A DNA stretch of 64,000 bases from HGM04593 sp045654885 (GTDB lineage: Bacteria > Bacteroidota > Bacteroidia > Bacteroidales > Bacteroidaceae), in NCBI GenBank assembly GCA_045654885.1, contig JAZOOF010000004.1, forward strand, positions 1-64,000, written 5' to 3'. The position numbers and the translations under genes were made by a program. Positions 32,802 to 40,075 of this stretch are shown one piece after another. Each line of letters begins with the position of its first letter. Within the stretch, counting starts at the first letter, position 1. The notes under the pieces were generated by a model that saw only the letters and a program-made list of their open reading frames with translations, was not told the DNA's origin and did not search any database.

Positions 32802-33719
32802 TTAGAACTTATTGCAACGCTCGAAGAAGTTGATTGCCTCAAGCTCCTTGCGCATTGCAACCTCCTCCTCGTCGGTCATGTTCTGGAAAGGGGTGCGGTT
32901 CTTGCCAAGATCAAGGCCGATGAGTTTCATTATACGCTTACCGCCCACGATGTTGCCGCGGTAGTGGCAAATGACGTTGATAACCTCCTGTGAGAAGTTC
33001 TGTAGCTCGCGTGCCTTCTCAAGGTCGCCCGCGTTCCAAGCGTCGATGATGCCTGCGAGGTTGCAACCGTTGTAGTTGGTTGTGCCGCCTATGCCGCCCT
33101 GTGCGCCGCCCATTGCAAGGCAAGGAAGGATAGTCTCATCCTGGCCGTGGAGCATGTCGAACTTGCCGTTCTTGTAGAGGCGGCACTGGTTATACTCGTA
33201 AAGGCTCTCGAATGTATATTTGATACCGGCAAAGTTGGGGATGCGGCCGTCGACAGCCTCAAGGAACTTCACCATTGGAAGGAAAGCCCCATTGAATGCC
33301 GGGATGTGGTAGAAGTAGAAGGGGAGTTCAGGAGCAGCCGATGCAATCTCCTCGCAATATTTCACAAGCTCCTCAACACGGCCAACCTTGGGGAATGGAG
33401 GTGCCATTGCGCCGATGCCGAACACACCCATCTTCTGTGCATGCTCTGCCATTCTGCGGCTGGACTTTACGCAAGTACTGCCCACATGGACAATAATCTT
33501 GAAACCCTCTGGGGCTGCTGATACCCAAGCCTCGGTGAGCTTGATGCGCTCCTCCTCGGTGAGCATATAGCCCTCGCCCGATGAACCGTTGATAAATACA
33601 CCCTTCATGCCGTTCTTTGCAAGCATCTGCGCATATGCAGGAATTGGTTCGTAGTTCACTTCTCCGTTCTCATAAAATGGAGTGAACGGAGCATCAATCA
33701 AGCCGATAATCTTTTCCAT
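32802..33719 (-). CDS. nanL: N-acetylneuraminate lyase
   Basis: A 305-residue DHDPS-family TIM-barrel aldolase that splits N-acetylneuraminate into N-acetylmannosamine and pyruvate. The carboxylate-binding loop GSSGEG is at residues 45-50, the catalytic Tyr at 137 (FYHIPAF) and the Schiff-base Lys at 167 (AGIKYT). The chain then continues through HGQDETILPCLAMGGAQGGIGGT, typical of the sialic acid branch. The gene is first in the minus-strand operon nanL-nanE-mutarotase/symporter. The start ATG 33719 is followed by the family-typical IIGLIDAPFTPF. The leader of the operon contains a short GC island but no exact -7 match. Confidence 0.95.
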   Translation of the reverse strand: MEKIIGLIDAPFTPFYENGEVNYEPIPAYAQMLAKNGMKGVFINGSSGEGYMLTEEERIKLTEAWVSAAPEGFKIIVHVGSTCVKSSRRMAEHAQKMGVFGIGAMAPPFPKVGRVEELVKYCEEIASAAPELPFYFYHIPAFNGAFLPMVKFLEAVDGRIPNFAGIKYTFESLYEYNQCRLYKNGKFDMLHGQDETILPCLAMGGAQGGIGGTTNYNGCNLAGIIDAWNAGDLEKARELQNFSQEVINVICHYRGNIVGGKRIMKLIGLDLGKNRTPFQNMTDEEEVAMRKELEAINFFERCNKF

Positions 33720-33753
33720 AATTTATATGTTTGTTAGTTAATACATTCTGGTT

Positions 33754-33768
33754 CGCGCGTGCGCGCAC
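33754..33768. other. Alternating CG/TG tract in the nan operon leader
   Basis: A 15-bp run of strictly alternating pyrimidine-purine steps (CGCGCGTGCGCGCAC), partly palindromic (GTGCGCGCAC), stands in an otherwise AT-rich leader about 35 bp before the nanL ATG. It could be an operator, a hairpin or a Z-DNA-prone spot; nothing in the sequence decides. Confidence 0.35.
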
Positions 33769-33854
33769 ATTTTTACTAATCTACAAAAAAAGGAAAAAAT
33801 ATCCTAAACAGCAAATTTGTGTCTTAAAATGTTAACGGATATATGATGCTTTAT

Positions 33855-33862
33855 TATCTTCG
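33855..33862 (+). promoter_or_regulatory. -7 promoter element of trmO (TATCTTCG)
   Basis: TATCTTCG lies 19 bases before ATG 33881 and is identical to the elements at 92, 1283 and 60115. Confidence 0.55.
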
Positions 33863-33880
33863 CGTGCAAATTGCACCGTG

Positions 33881-34552
33881 ATGAATATTCAGCCTATAGC
33901 ATATTACCATTCGCGACTGACCACAAAGTTCGGCGTGCCGCGCCAGAGCGGGCTTGTTCCGGAACTTGTCGGGCGCATTGTCTTTGAGCCCGAATATGCC
34001 AATGCCGATGCCTTGCGTGGCATTGAGGGGTTCGACTATCTGTGGCTCATATGGGAGTTTTCGCTCAATGGAAAAAGGGAGGGCGAGTGGTCGCCGCTTG
34101 TGCGTCCGCCGTTGCTTGGCGGCAATGAGTACATGGGTGTGTTTGCCACGCGCTCGCCTTTCCGCCCGAACCCCTTGGGGCTTTCGTCGGTGCGCCTGTT
34201 GGGTATTGAAGATGGTGCGCTTGTTGTTGCAGGTGCCGACCTTGTAGACGGCACTCCAATCTATGATATTAAGCCTTACGTTGAGTATGCCGATGCACAT
34301 GCCGGTGTGCGCAGCGGCTTTGTTGATGAGAAACGTTGGCAAAAGGTAGAGGTGCGTTTCCCCGAAGATTTGCGGGCTTTGTTCTGCGATGAGGATTTCG
34401 TTGCTCTCTGCAAGTTGCTTGAACTCGACCCTCGTCCGCAATATCACAATGACCCTGAAAGAGTCTATGGAATGCCTTTTGCGGGGTACGATGTAAGGTT
34501 TAGGGTCTCCAATAAAGGGGTGCTCGAAGTGTTGGAAGTAAAGAATATATGA
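33881..34552 (+). CDS. trmO: tRNA (t6A37) N6-methyltransferase TrmO
   Basis: A 223-residue SAM-dependent methyltransferase of the TsaA/YaeB beta-barrel family, which converts t6A37 to m6t6A in threonine tRNAs. The N-terminal barrel holds the family blocks KFGVPRQSGLVPELVGRIVFEPEY, LRGIEGFDYLWLIWEFS, GVFATRSPFRPNPLGLSSVRLLGIE and LVDGTPIYDIKPYVEYAD. The C-terminal 80 residues form the smaller tRNA-binding part with the RVYGMPFAGYDVRFRV block. ATG 33881 is used; a GTG one codon earlier is also in frame. It is transcribed alone, and its TGA lies inside a long terminator palindrome. Confidence 0.93.
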   Translation: MNIQPIAYYHSRLTTKFGVPRQSGLVPELVGRIVFEPEYANADALRGIEGFDYLWLIWEFSLNGKREGEWSPLVRPPLLGGNEYMGVFATRSPFRPNPLGLSSVRLLGIEDGALVVAGADLVDGTPIYDIKPYVEYADAHAGVRSGFVDEKRWQKVEVRFPEDLRALFCDEDFVALCKLLELDPRPQYHNDPERVYGMPFAGYDVRFRVSNKGVLEVLEVKNI

Positions 34553-34588
34553 TAAATGACAGCGAAATTTCGCTGTCATTTATCATAT
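34547..34588. terminator. Bidirectional terminator after trmO
   Basis: A perfect 18-bp stem (34547-34564 and 34571-34588) with loop AAATTT. The left arm carries the trmO stop codon. It also serves the convergent ECF operon, whose last stop lies at 34594. Confidence 0.8.
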
Positions 34589-34593
34589 CATGT

Positions 34594-35496
34594 TCAGAAA
34601 CCGAACTGCAGACCTGCTGACATTGGCTTGAATTCCGGGCCGAAGTCGCTATTAAGCACATTGCATGGCGAGTATTTGAAATACAATCCCACGAAACCGA
34701 AATTCAGTTCTGCTTTGAAATCCACTGTTACCGGTGCGATATTGATGTCTTTCAGTTTCTCTTTGACCAATTCTCCGTCCAATGCAAAACGTGTATTTAT
34801 CTTACCTCTTGTATTGAAACTTACCACCGGGCCGAGTTGCATGTTTACATGGCGATTGAATTTGTATCCATACATGAACGATAGTGTAAGGCTCAGTGTC
34901 CTCAGCTTTGAGTAGTCGATGTCTGTACCATCTGGGAAGTCGGTGACGAAGGTATTGTCGCCATCCTTTACCCATCTGCGGTCAAGCATCTTATAGTTGC
35001 GCCAATCGAGACCGAAGGTAACTCCTACATGTGAATTTCGTGTTGTCTTGTACTCAAACCCTACAATGCGGTCGAGCATGTACTCAAAAGAACAGTTGCC
35101 GAATGAGAGGTTGACACCATTGCTCTGCTGCGTCGCGCCGATGAGACCGAAACCGAATGTGGGGTCAACGACAAACCGTCCTCGTTTATGCATTGTCTGC
35201 TCTGTCTCCTTAATGTTTACGAATGGAATAGTGAAATCCCAACTTGTATCGGTCTCCTTGTAGACTGATTTTGTCTCCTCGTCCCTTGTGATGTTATACG
35301 TGTATTCAGCTCCATTGTTTTCTCCTGTTATTTTCACAGTAGTTGTGGCACCTTTGTTCACGGTAACCTTTGCCGGGTAAATGAAGATTGTCTCGTTCCC
35401 GTTCTCAATAACGGAGCTCTTCTTTTCATTCTCGTTCTGCGCTGTGCCTGCAAGTGAAATTGCAAGCATCAGTGCTGTAAAAAATACCTTTTTCAT
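34594..35496 (-). CDS. Outer-membrane beta-barrel protein of the ECF operon
   Basis: A 300-residue exported protein. The signal peptide MKKVFFTALMLAISLAGTAQ is followed by a small N-terminal region (FIYPAKVTVNKGATTTVKITGENNGAEYTYNITRD) and then by amphipathic strands (FVVDPTFGFGLIGATQQ, RTLSLTLSFMYGYKFN, VTVDFKAELNFGFVGLYFKYS). The chain ends in Phe (AGLQFGF), a typical outer-membrane insertion signal. It is the last gene of a five-gene minus-strand operon led by an ECF sigma factor, so it is likely part of that regulon. I do not recognise a named family. Confidence 0.65.
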   Translation of the reverse strand: MKKVFFTALMLAISLAGTAQNENEKKSSVIENGNETIFIYPAKVTVNKGATTTVKITGENNGAEYTYNITRDEETKSVYKETDTSWDFTIPFVNIKETEQTMHKRGRFVVDPTFGFGLIGATQQSNGVNLSFGNCSFEYMLDRIVGFEYKTTRNSHVGVTFGLDWRNYKMLDRRWVKDGDNTFVTDFPDGTDIDYSKLRTLSLTLSFMYGYKFNRHVNMQLGPVVSFNTRGKINTRFALDGELVKEKLKDINIAPVTVDFKAELNFGFVGLYFKYSPCNVLNSDFGPEFKPMSAGLQFGF

Positions 35497-35514
35497 AAAT
35501 GTTATGTTTTTTTG

Positions 35515-36090
35515 TTATTTGTTGCTCCAATATACGAGTGTAGTACCGATGTAATACATTACAATAAGCCTGTTCTCTGTTTTGTCAACTGCCGTCACTG
35601 CTAATCTGCCTATCTTGTTATAGTCGTATACAGTGTGGTCATATTTCATTATGAAATCATCGTCATGTATACCTATGCTTTTTGACATTCTTGGATATTT
35701 GCCGCATCCCTTTTTCCAAAGGTAGAGGCTCCAACCCGTTCCGAACCGTGTTTTGGGAACAAGTCTTGAGAATGTTTTACTCAGTTTCTTCACCCCCTTG
35801 GTCGTATGGCATTTCCAAATGATGATACTGCTGCCATCAATCTCTTCCAAAGACTTTTCAACCTCTTGCGGGTTGTTGCCGTAGTTCAGCATCTCTTTTT
35901 TATTGACGAGCTCCTTTATGCTGTTGATATACTCTTGCCCGGTTTCTGCATCGAGGCTTGCGAAATCAATCTGTATGATGTCGGCCCTCTTAATCCCTTT
36001 GTCAACGACCTTGCCCAATCGTCCGCCCAATTGCGGGTAGGCTGCAGCTGCCATAACCAAAAGCAGCATTGATAATATGAATCTTTTCAT
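35515..36090 (-). CDS. Secreted protein of unknown function, ECF operon
   Basis: A 191-residue exported protein with signal peptide MKRFILSMLLLVMAAAAYPQ. The mature part is basic and mixed alpha/beta (SIIIWKCHTTKGVKKLSKTFSRLV, FGTGWSLYLWKKGCGKYP, RLAVTAVDKTENRLIVMYYIG). It contains two Cys but no motif I recognise. The start codon overlaps the preceding stop as TGATG, so translation is coupled to the gene before it. Together with that gene and the beta-barrel downstream it may form an envelope module controlled by the sigma factor. Confidence 0.6.
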   Translation of the reverse strand: MKRFILSMLLLVMAAAAYPQLGGRLGKVVDKGIKRADIIQIDFASLDAETGQEYINSIKELVNKKEMLNYGNNPQEVEKSLEEIDGSSIIIWKCHTTKGVKKLSKTFSRLVPKTRFGTGWSLYLWKKGCGKYPRMSKSIGIHDDDFIMKYDHTVYDYNKIGRLAVTAVDKTENRLIVMYYIGTTLVYWSNK

Positions 36091-36539
36091 CAGCGGAACA
36101 TTTTTTTGAGTTCTTCAAGGGTGGGGTATCCCTCCATGTATACAATGGTGACTTCGTCGGGTTCGTCGTCGCGCAGTGAACTGTTGCGGTAGAAGATGTA
36201 GCGGTATTTGCCATTCGCGGGTTTGAACTGGTAGAATCCGTAGTAGAGCTTGCCGTTGATGTAACCGCACTCCTTGTCTATGGCTTCCTTGCTGTCACTC
36301 TCAACTATACCTTCGAGCTCGTCAAACATATCTGTCTTGGTAGTGGTGACGCTCTTGAAGAGTGTGAGGTTGTATTTCTTGAGGCTCTTGCCCTCTATGA
36401 CAACTGCACTGAAACCATATTTCGCCCTGTCAGTTCCCTCGAACAAAGGTGATATGCCCATGTTCTTCTGTGCATTGGCAATTGTTGCCATAAGACACAC
36501 TGTGAGTATAAATAATAGCCGTTTCATATCTTGTTTCAT
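36090..36539 (-). CDS. Small secreted protein of unknown function, ECF operon (DUF6108-like)
   Basis: A 149-residue exported protein; the signal peptide is KRLLFILTVCLMATIANAQ. The mature start KNMGISPLFEG and the later KKYNLTLFKSVTT, GYINGKLYYGFYQF and YRYIFYRNSSLRDDEPDEVTIVYMEGY blocks remind me of the DUF6108 group found in Bacteroidota ECF operons, but I cannot confirm this. The start overlaps the stop of the anti-sigma-like gene by one base (TAATG). An internal ATG at 36527 would shorten the n-region by four residues. Function unknown. Confidence 0.6.
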   Translation of the reverse strand: MKQDMKRLLFILTVCLMATIANAQKNMGISPLFEGTDRAKYGFSAVVIEGKSLKKYNLTLFKSVTTTKTDMFDELEGIVESDSKEAIDKECGYINGKLYYGFYQFKPANGKYRYIFYRNSSLRDDEPDEVTIVYMEGYPTLEELKKMFR

Positions 36540-37006
36540 TACTCTATTCTTAACATTGCTCCCAATTGCTCCTCTATGGTGCCGGTGCTTGTGCTGCTCA
36601 TTTTGTTCATCGTTGCAAGCATATGCTGCATAACGAACTCTTCATCGGTGTACTCCTTTCCATCTATGCAGGCATAGAATATCTCTCTGTTTCCTGTTGC
36701 CGGCAGTGTGCCTTGTCGATAGATTGATGTTCCAATTACTGCGGTTACTGCTATGCAGGCTGCCATCGATGCCCATTGCATTGCCTTGCCAACGGTGCGC
36801 ATCTTTTTCTTTTTTGTAATGCTTTTGCCTGTGCTCAAATATCCCATGACAGCCTTTATCTCATTGAAGGCCGGGTGGCCCGCCGCGTCACTTGCAAGGA
36901 AGTGCAACAAGGCCTTTTCCTCCTCGTTGGTAGTGAGGGCATCGAAATACTTCTCGCAGAGTGCGAGCCAATATTTCATTTCTCTGTTTTCTCTATCGTT
37001 CTTCAT
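36539..37006 (-). CDS. Probable membrane anti-sigma factor partner
   Basis: A 155-residue protein with a soluble N-terminal domain (residues 1-75, EKYFDALTTNEEEKALLHFLASDAAGHPAFNEIKAVMGYL), one membrane segment (about 76-92, AMQWASMAACIAVTAVIG) and a periplasmic tail of 60 residues. Position and layout (overlap of 14 bp with the sigma gene, single membrane span) are those of anti-sigma factors that hold ECF sigmas at the membrane. The zinc-anti-sigma HxxxCxxC motif is absent. The assignment as anti-sigma is inferred from context and topology. Confidence 0.6.
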   Translation of the reverse strand: MKNDRENREMKYWLALCEKYFDALTTNEEEKALLHFLASDAAGHPAFNEIKAVMGYLSTGKSITKKKKMRTVGKAMQWASMAACIAVTAVIGTSIYRQGTLPATGNREIFYACIDGKEYTDEEFVMQHMLATMNKMSSTSTGTIEEQLGAMLRIE

Positions 37007-37499
37007 TTGCAGCCTCCTTTCTGTAACACTCCCTTATTTTGTTCCTTGCTCTCGACAGGTTCATTCTCACGGCACTCTCTGTCATATTATACCGCTTGGC
37101 AATTTCTTCTATTTCAATACCTTCAATCTCCTTAAGTTCAATTACTTTACGTTGCAGTTCTGTCAACCGGTTGTCTATTATCGCTTTTACTGTGTTGTAT
37201 CTCTCTTCTCGTTCCTTGTATGTCGTTTCGCTGTCAATGTTGTCGTGCTCCTCGTCGAGCGGGACGGTGGGCAGTTCCCGTTTTCTTGTCCTGTCTATGC
37301 AGATGTTTCGTATGGTTACACCGGTCAATGCTTCGGCCTTGGCTTCGTCATTGATGGTGTCGCGTCGTGGCCATAGCTTGCAGAAGGCATCCTGCAGGGC
37401 GTCGGCAGCATCCTCCTCGTTGGGGAGTATTGCCATTGCCATGCCCAGGAATTTCCTGCGCAGCTTTGTGAATACCGTTGTAAGTGTCTTGTCGCTCAT
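36993..37499 (-). CDS. ECF-type RNA polymerase sigma factor
   Basis: A 168-residue extracytoplasmic-function sigma-70 protein. Region 2 contains FLGMAMAILPNEEDAADALQDAFCKLWPRRD (about residues 18-48), the usual -10 recognition and core-binding helices. Region 4 contains LTELQRKVIELKEIEGIEIEEIAKRYNMTESAVRMNLSRARNKIREC (about 112-158), the helix-turn-helix that reads the -35. It is the first gene of a five-gene operon whose other products are a membrane protein, two secreted proteins and a beta-barrel. A 7-bp inverted repeat GTAAACG/CGTTTAC (37522-37528, 37556-37562) upstream may be part of its control, possibly by itself. Confidence 0.92.
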   Translation of the reverse strand: MSDKTLTTVFTKLRRKFLGMAMAILPNEEDAADALQDAFCKLWPRRDTINDEAKAEALTGVTIRNICIDRTRKRELPTVPLDEEHDNIDSETTYKEREERYNTVKAIIDNRLTELQRKVIELKEIEGIEIEEIAKRYNMTESAVRMNLSRARNKIRECYRKEAANEER

Positions 37500-37521
37500 T
37501 CTATGTCTGTATCTCTATTAT

Positions 37522-37562
37522 GTAAACGAAAGATGCCGCGAAATGTAACATATTCCGTTTAC
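37522..37562. promoter_or_regulatory. Inverted repeat upstream of the ECF sigma gene
   Basis: GTAAACG and CGTTTAC are 27 bases apart in the 168-bp gap upstream of the sigma gene. A near-consensus TACATTTC lies between them on the minus strand. It may be the operon's promoter or operator region. Confidence 0.4.
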
Positions 37563-37614
37563 TTTTTTTTTGATATTTTTTCGACTTTTTTTAAACAATA
37601 GGCCATTATAATAA

Positions 37615-37646
37615 AAAAGCCTGTCGCAGAAATTGCGACAGGCTTT
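37615..37646 (-). terminator. Terminator after the PpiD-like gene
   Basis: The perfect 11-bp stem AGCCTGTCGCA/TGCGACAGGCT (37618-37628, 37634-37644) is followed on the minus strand by TTTTTTA. Confidence 0.85.
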
Positions 37647-37668
37647 GAACATATGTACGGGTTGGGAA

Positions 37669-39873
37669 TTACATATGCTCGTATACTCTGTTCTCAACGT
37701 TGTAGGTCTTGCCGATAGCCTCCTGAATGAGCTGACCGATTACGTTGGGGTTACCGTAGAAGTCGAGTGACTGGATATAGTCGGCCTCTGCTGCTGTGTT
37801 GAACTGTGCGTTCTTTGCCTCCTTAGAGAGTACCTTTACAACATATACCGCGTTGTTGCCCTTGATAGGTGCGCTTACCTCGCCTGCCTGCATGTTTGCA
37901 ACGGCTGCGCTGATAACCAACTCGTCGGCATTGATAGACTGTACCGATGTAGCCTTCTTGTACTCAACCTGGTCTGTTGTGCTGAACTTAACGTTCTCGT
38001 TGGCCTTGAGCTCGTCGATGCTCTTGCCCTTGAGCTCTGCAGCGATGAGGTCGCCCTTCTTCTCGTTGATGAGCTGGAACTTGATGTTCTCCTTAACCTT
38101 GTCGAGTGCTACATAGCCCTGTGGGGTAACCTCGCTGATTGCAGCAACAATGAAGTACTTCTTGTTGCCGGCGATGTACTCGTGGATGTTTGAGATGTCG
38201 CCTGCGTTTCTGCCACCGAGAACCCATCTCAAAAGGTCTCTTGTACCGGGCTTGTTTGCCACGTTGAGGCTGTTTGAGTTGAGTGAGCGCTGCTGCTCAA
38301 GACGGTATGATGTAGAGAGGACATTCTTCTGCAACTCCTCAAGGTTGTTGCATGATGTTACCAACTGACTCAACTTGTTGTACTCAAGGTTGTATGTCTC
38401 GGCGCTTACTGGTATTCTGCGCTCGATTACAAGTGCATCGTATGCCTCGACCTCGCCCTTCTTCTCCATTACCTGGAAGATGAGTTTTGCGTTCTCGCCG
38501 AACTCTATTACGTCATACTCGTTTACCTTTGCTGTGTAAACCTGGTTCTGTGCCTCGGGAGTTGGGATGAAGCCGATGGTTGTCACAAAGTTTCTTGTCT
38601 TGAACTCAACGGTATCTGCGCTGTAGTTCTCGGCAATCTTGTCAAAATCTGCCTTGTTGTTCAATGCGTTGAGCAGGCTGTCTGTTGTAGCGTTGAGCTC
38701 CTCGGCCGACTCGCTCTGGATAGCGATTGCGCGAAGCTTGATAGTGTCGGGAACCATTGTCTTTCTTACATTCATGACAAGGTTCATTGTGTTGTCGTTT
38801 CTGTCCTCAAACGGTGCTGCAACCTCGCCTACTGCGTTCTGCTGAACGTGGAACTTGTGGTTCTCCTTGAACTTGTTTACATATGTGCCGTTCTCGCTGT
38901 CGATGGTGATGGCATCGATTGTCCACAAGAAACCGTCGTAAGGAGCTTCGGTAGATGAGTAGAGAGCGATATCCTCGATGTTGGCATTCTCCTCCTTCAA
39001 TGATGCTGCATGTCTCTCAATCTCCTCGCGTGCCGCGTTTACGTCCTTGATTGATGGTCTAACCTCCTGATTGATGTAGTAGATGTCGTAGAGGTTGAAC
39101 GGAACGTTGAAGTAGTTCTCCTTGTTCTTGTTGTAGAACTCCTCAATCTCGGCATCGCTTACCTCAACCTGTGCGTCGGCATAGCTGCTGTAAGGATAAG
39201 CCGCAACCTCAATGCTGTGTGTGTTGTTGTTGAGGTCGAAGTTGCTCTGTGCAACTGCCTGGTTAGGAGTAGCCGAGCAGAATGCGAATACGCTCATGAG
39301 CTTTCTGCTGATGATGTCGCATGTTACGCTCTTCTCGATGAACTTCCATGCGTTGTGGAGTGTTGCCAACTCTTCGGGCATTGAACCGCTCTCCTCATAG
39401 TTCTTGTATTCGGTGTTGATTGAGTTGATGAACTCAACGTTGAAAGCGCCTGTCTGTGTTGAGAATGCCTGTGGAAGACGGCTTGTGTACTGCTGTGCGA
39501 TACCGCCCCAGTTTGTGCTAAGGATGTAGCTGAGCTCCTCGGGGGTAACTGTGAGACCGGCTTTCTCGGCCTGTGCAGTCAGTGACTTGTAGTTTGTGAG
39601 TGTGTTCCAAGCCATCTGTGTAACCTCCTCCTGTGCGCTCTCGTCGAGTGCTACTGCACCGTTGAGCAGTGTATATGCCTGCTCGCACTGGTTACGGAAT
39701 TCATAGAAATCGCTGGCGGTAACACCCTCGCCATTGATAGTGCCCACAACAGCCTCTTCAGGGCCTTTCTGGAAAAGTTTTACAATGTCTCCTGCGATGA
39801 ATGCCAAAAGGGCAATGCCGACGAAGGCAATGAGCAGTGAGCCTTTGTTACGTAGCTTTTGTAATGTAGCCAT
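37669..39873 (-). CDS. ppiD: PpiD-like periplasmic chaperone / peptidyl-prolyl isomerase
   Basis: A 734-residue inner-membrane-anchored protein. One N-terminal membrane segment (residues 12-30, GSLLIAFVGIALLAFIAGDI) follows MATLQKLRNK. A SurA/PpiD N-like domain comes next (VVGTINGEGVTASDFYEFRNQCEQAYTLL...), and a parvulin-like central region lies at about 345-455 (PDTIKLRAIAIQSESAEELNATTDSLLNALNN...FDKIAENYSAD). Homologues help outer-membrane proteins fold as they leave SecYEG. It is downstream of a CNNM-type gene, with a 19-bp hairpin and a -7 element between, and so may have its own promoter. It ends in a strong terminator. Confidence 0.88.
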   Translation of the reverse strand: MATLQKLRNKGSLLIAFVGIALLAFIAGDIVKLFQKGPEEAVVGTINGEGVTASDFYEFRNQCEQAYTLLNGAVALDESAQEEVTQMAWNTLTNYKSLTAQAEKAGLTVTPEELSYILSTNWGGIAQQYTSRLPQAFSTQTGAFNVEFINSINTEYKNYEESGSMPEELATLHNAWKFIEKSVTCDIISRKLMSVFAFCSATPNQAVAQSNFDLNNNTHSIEVAAYPYSSYADAQVEVSDAEIEEFYNKNKENYFNVPFNLYDIYYINQEVRPSIKDVNAAREEIERHAASLKEENANIEDIALYSSTEAPYDGFLWTIDAITIDSENGTYVNKFKENHKFHVQQNAVGEVAAPFEDRNDNTMNLVMNVRKTMVPDTIKLRAIAIQSESAEELNATTDSLLNALNNKADFDKIAENYSADTVEFKTRNFVTTIGFIPTPEAQNQVYTAKVNEYDVIEFGENAKLIFQVMEKKGEVEAYDALVIERRIPVSAETYNLEYNKLSQLVTSCNNLEELQKNVLSTSYRLEQQRSLNSNSLNVANKPGTRDLLRWVLGGRNAGDISNIHEYIAGNKKYFIVAAISEVTPQGYVALDKVKENIKFQLINEKKGDLIAAELKGKSIDELKANENVKFSTTDQVEYKKATSVQSINADELVISAAVANMQAGEVSAPIKGNNAVYVVKVLSKEAKNAQFNTAAEADYIQSLDFYGNPNVIGQLIQEAIGKTYNVENRVYEHM

Positions 39874-39923
39874 AGTTGAATTTTATTTTTAGTTTATTAT
39901 ATATTTTTATATGTACAACATGG

Positions 39924-39931
39924 CAAAGTTA
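39924..39931 (-). promoter_or_regulatory. -7 promoter element of the PpiD-like gene (TAACTTTG)
   Basis: TAACTTTG on the minus strand lies 50 bases before the start codon. It is an exact consensus match, with no clear -33 at the expected place. Confidence 0.55.
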
Positions 39932-39976
39932 CTAAAATGCTTTGAATTATTGAAATAGTTGAGCAAAAAGTTAATG

Positions 39977-40024
39977 CAATTATGGTCAAAAAACAGGTTA
40001 ATCCGTGTTTTTTGACCATAATTG
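39977..40024. terminator. 19-bp hairpin between the CNNM-type and PpiD-like genes
   Basis: CAATTATGGTCAAAAAACA pairs perfectly with its complement at 40006-40024 around a 10-base loop. It lies 50 bp after the CNNM-type stop and upstream of the ppiD promoter, and is probably the operon's terminator. Confidence 0.7.
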
Positions 40025-40075
40025 CTGCCTTGTGTCTATGCTGCGGAACCCGTTCCTGTACGGGAGCGGCATCGT

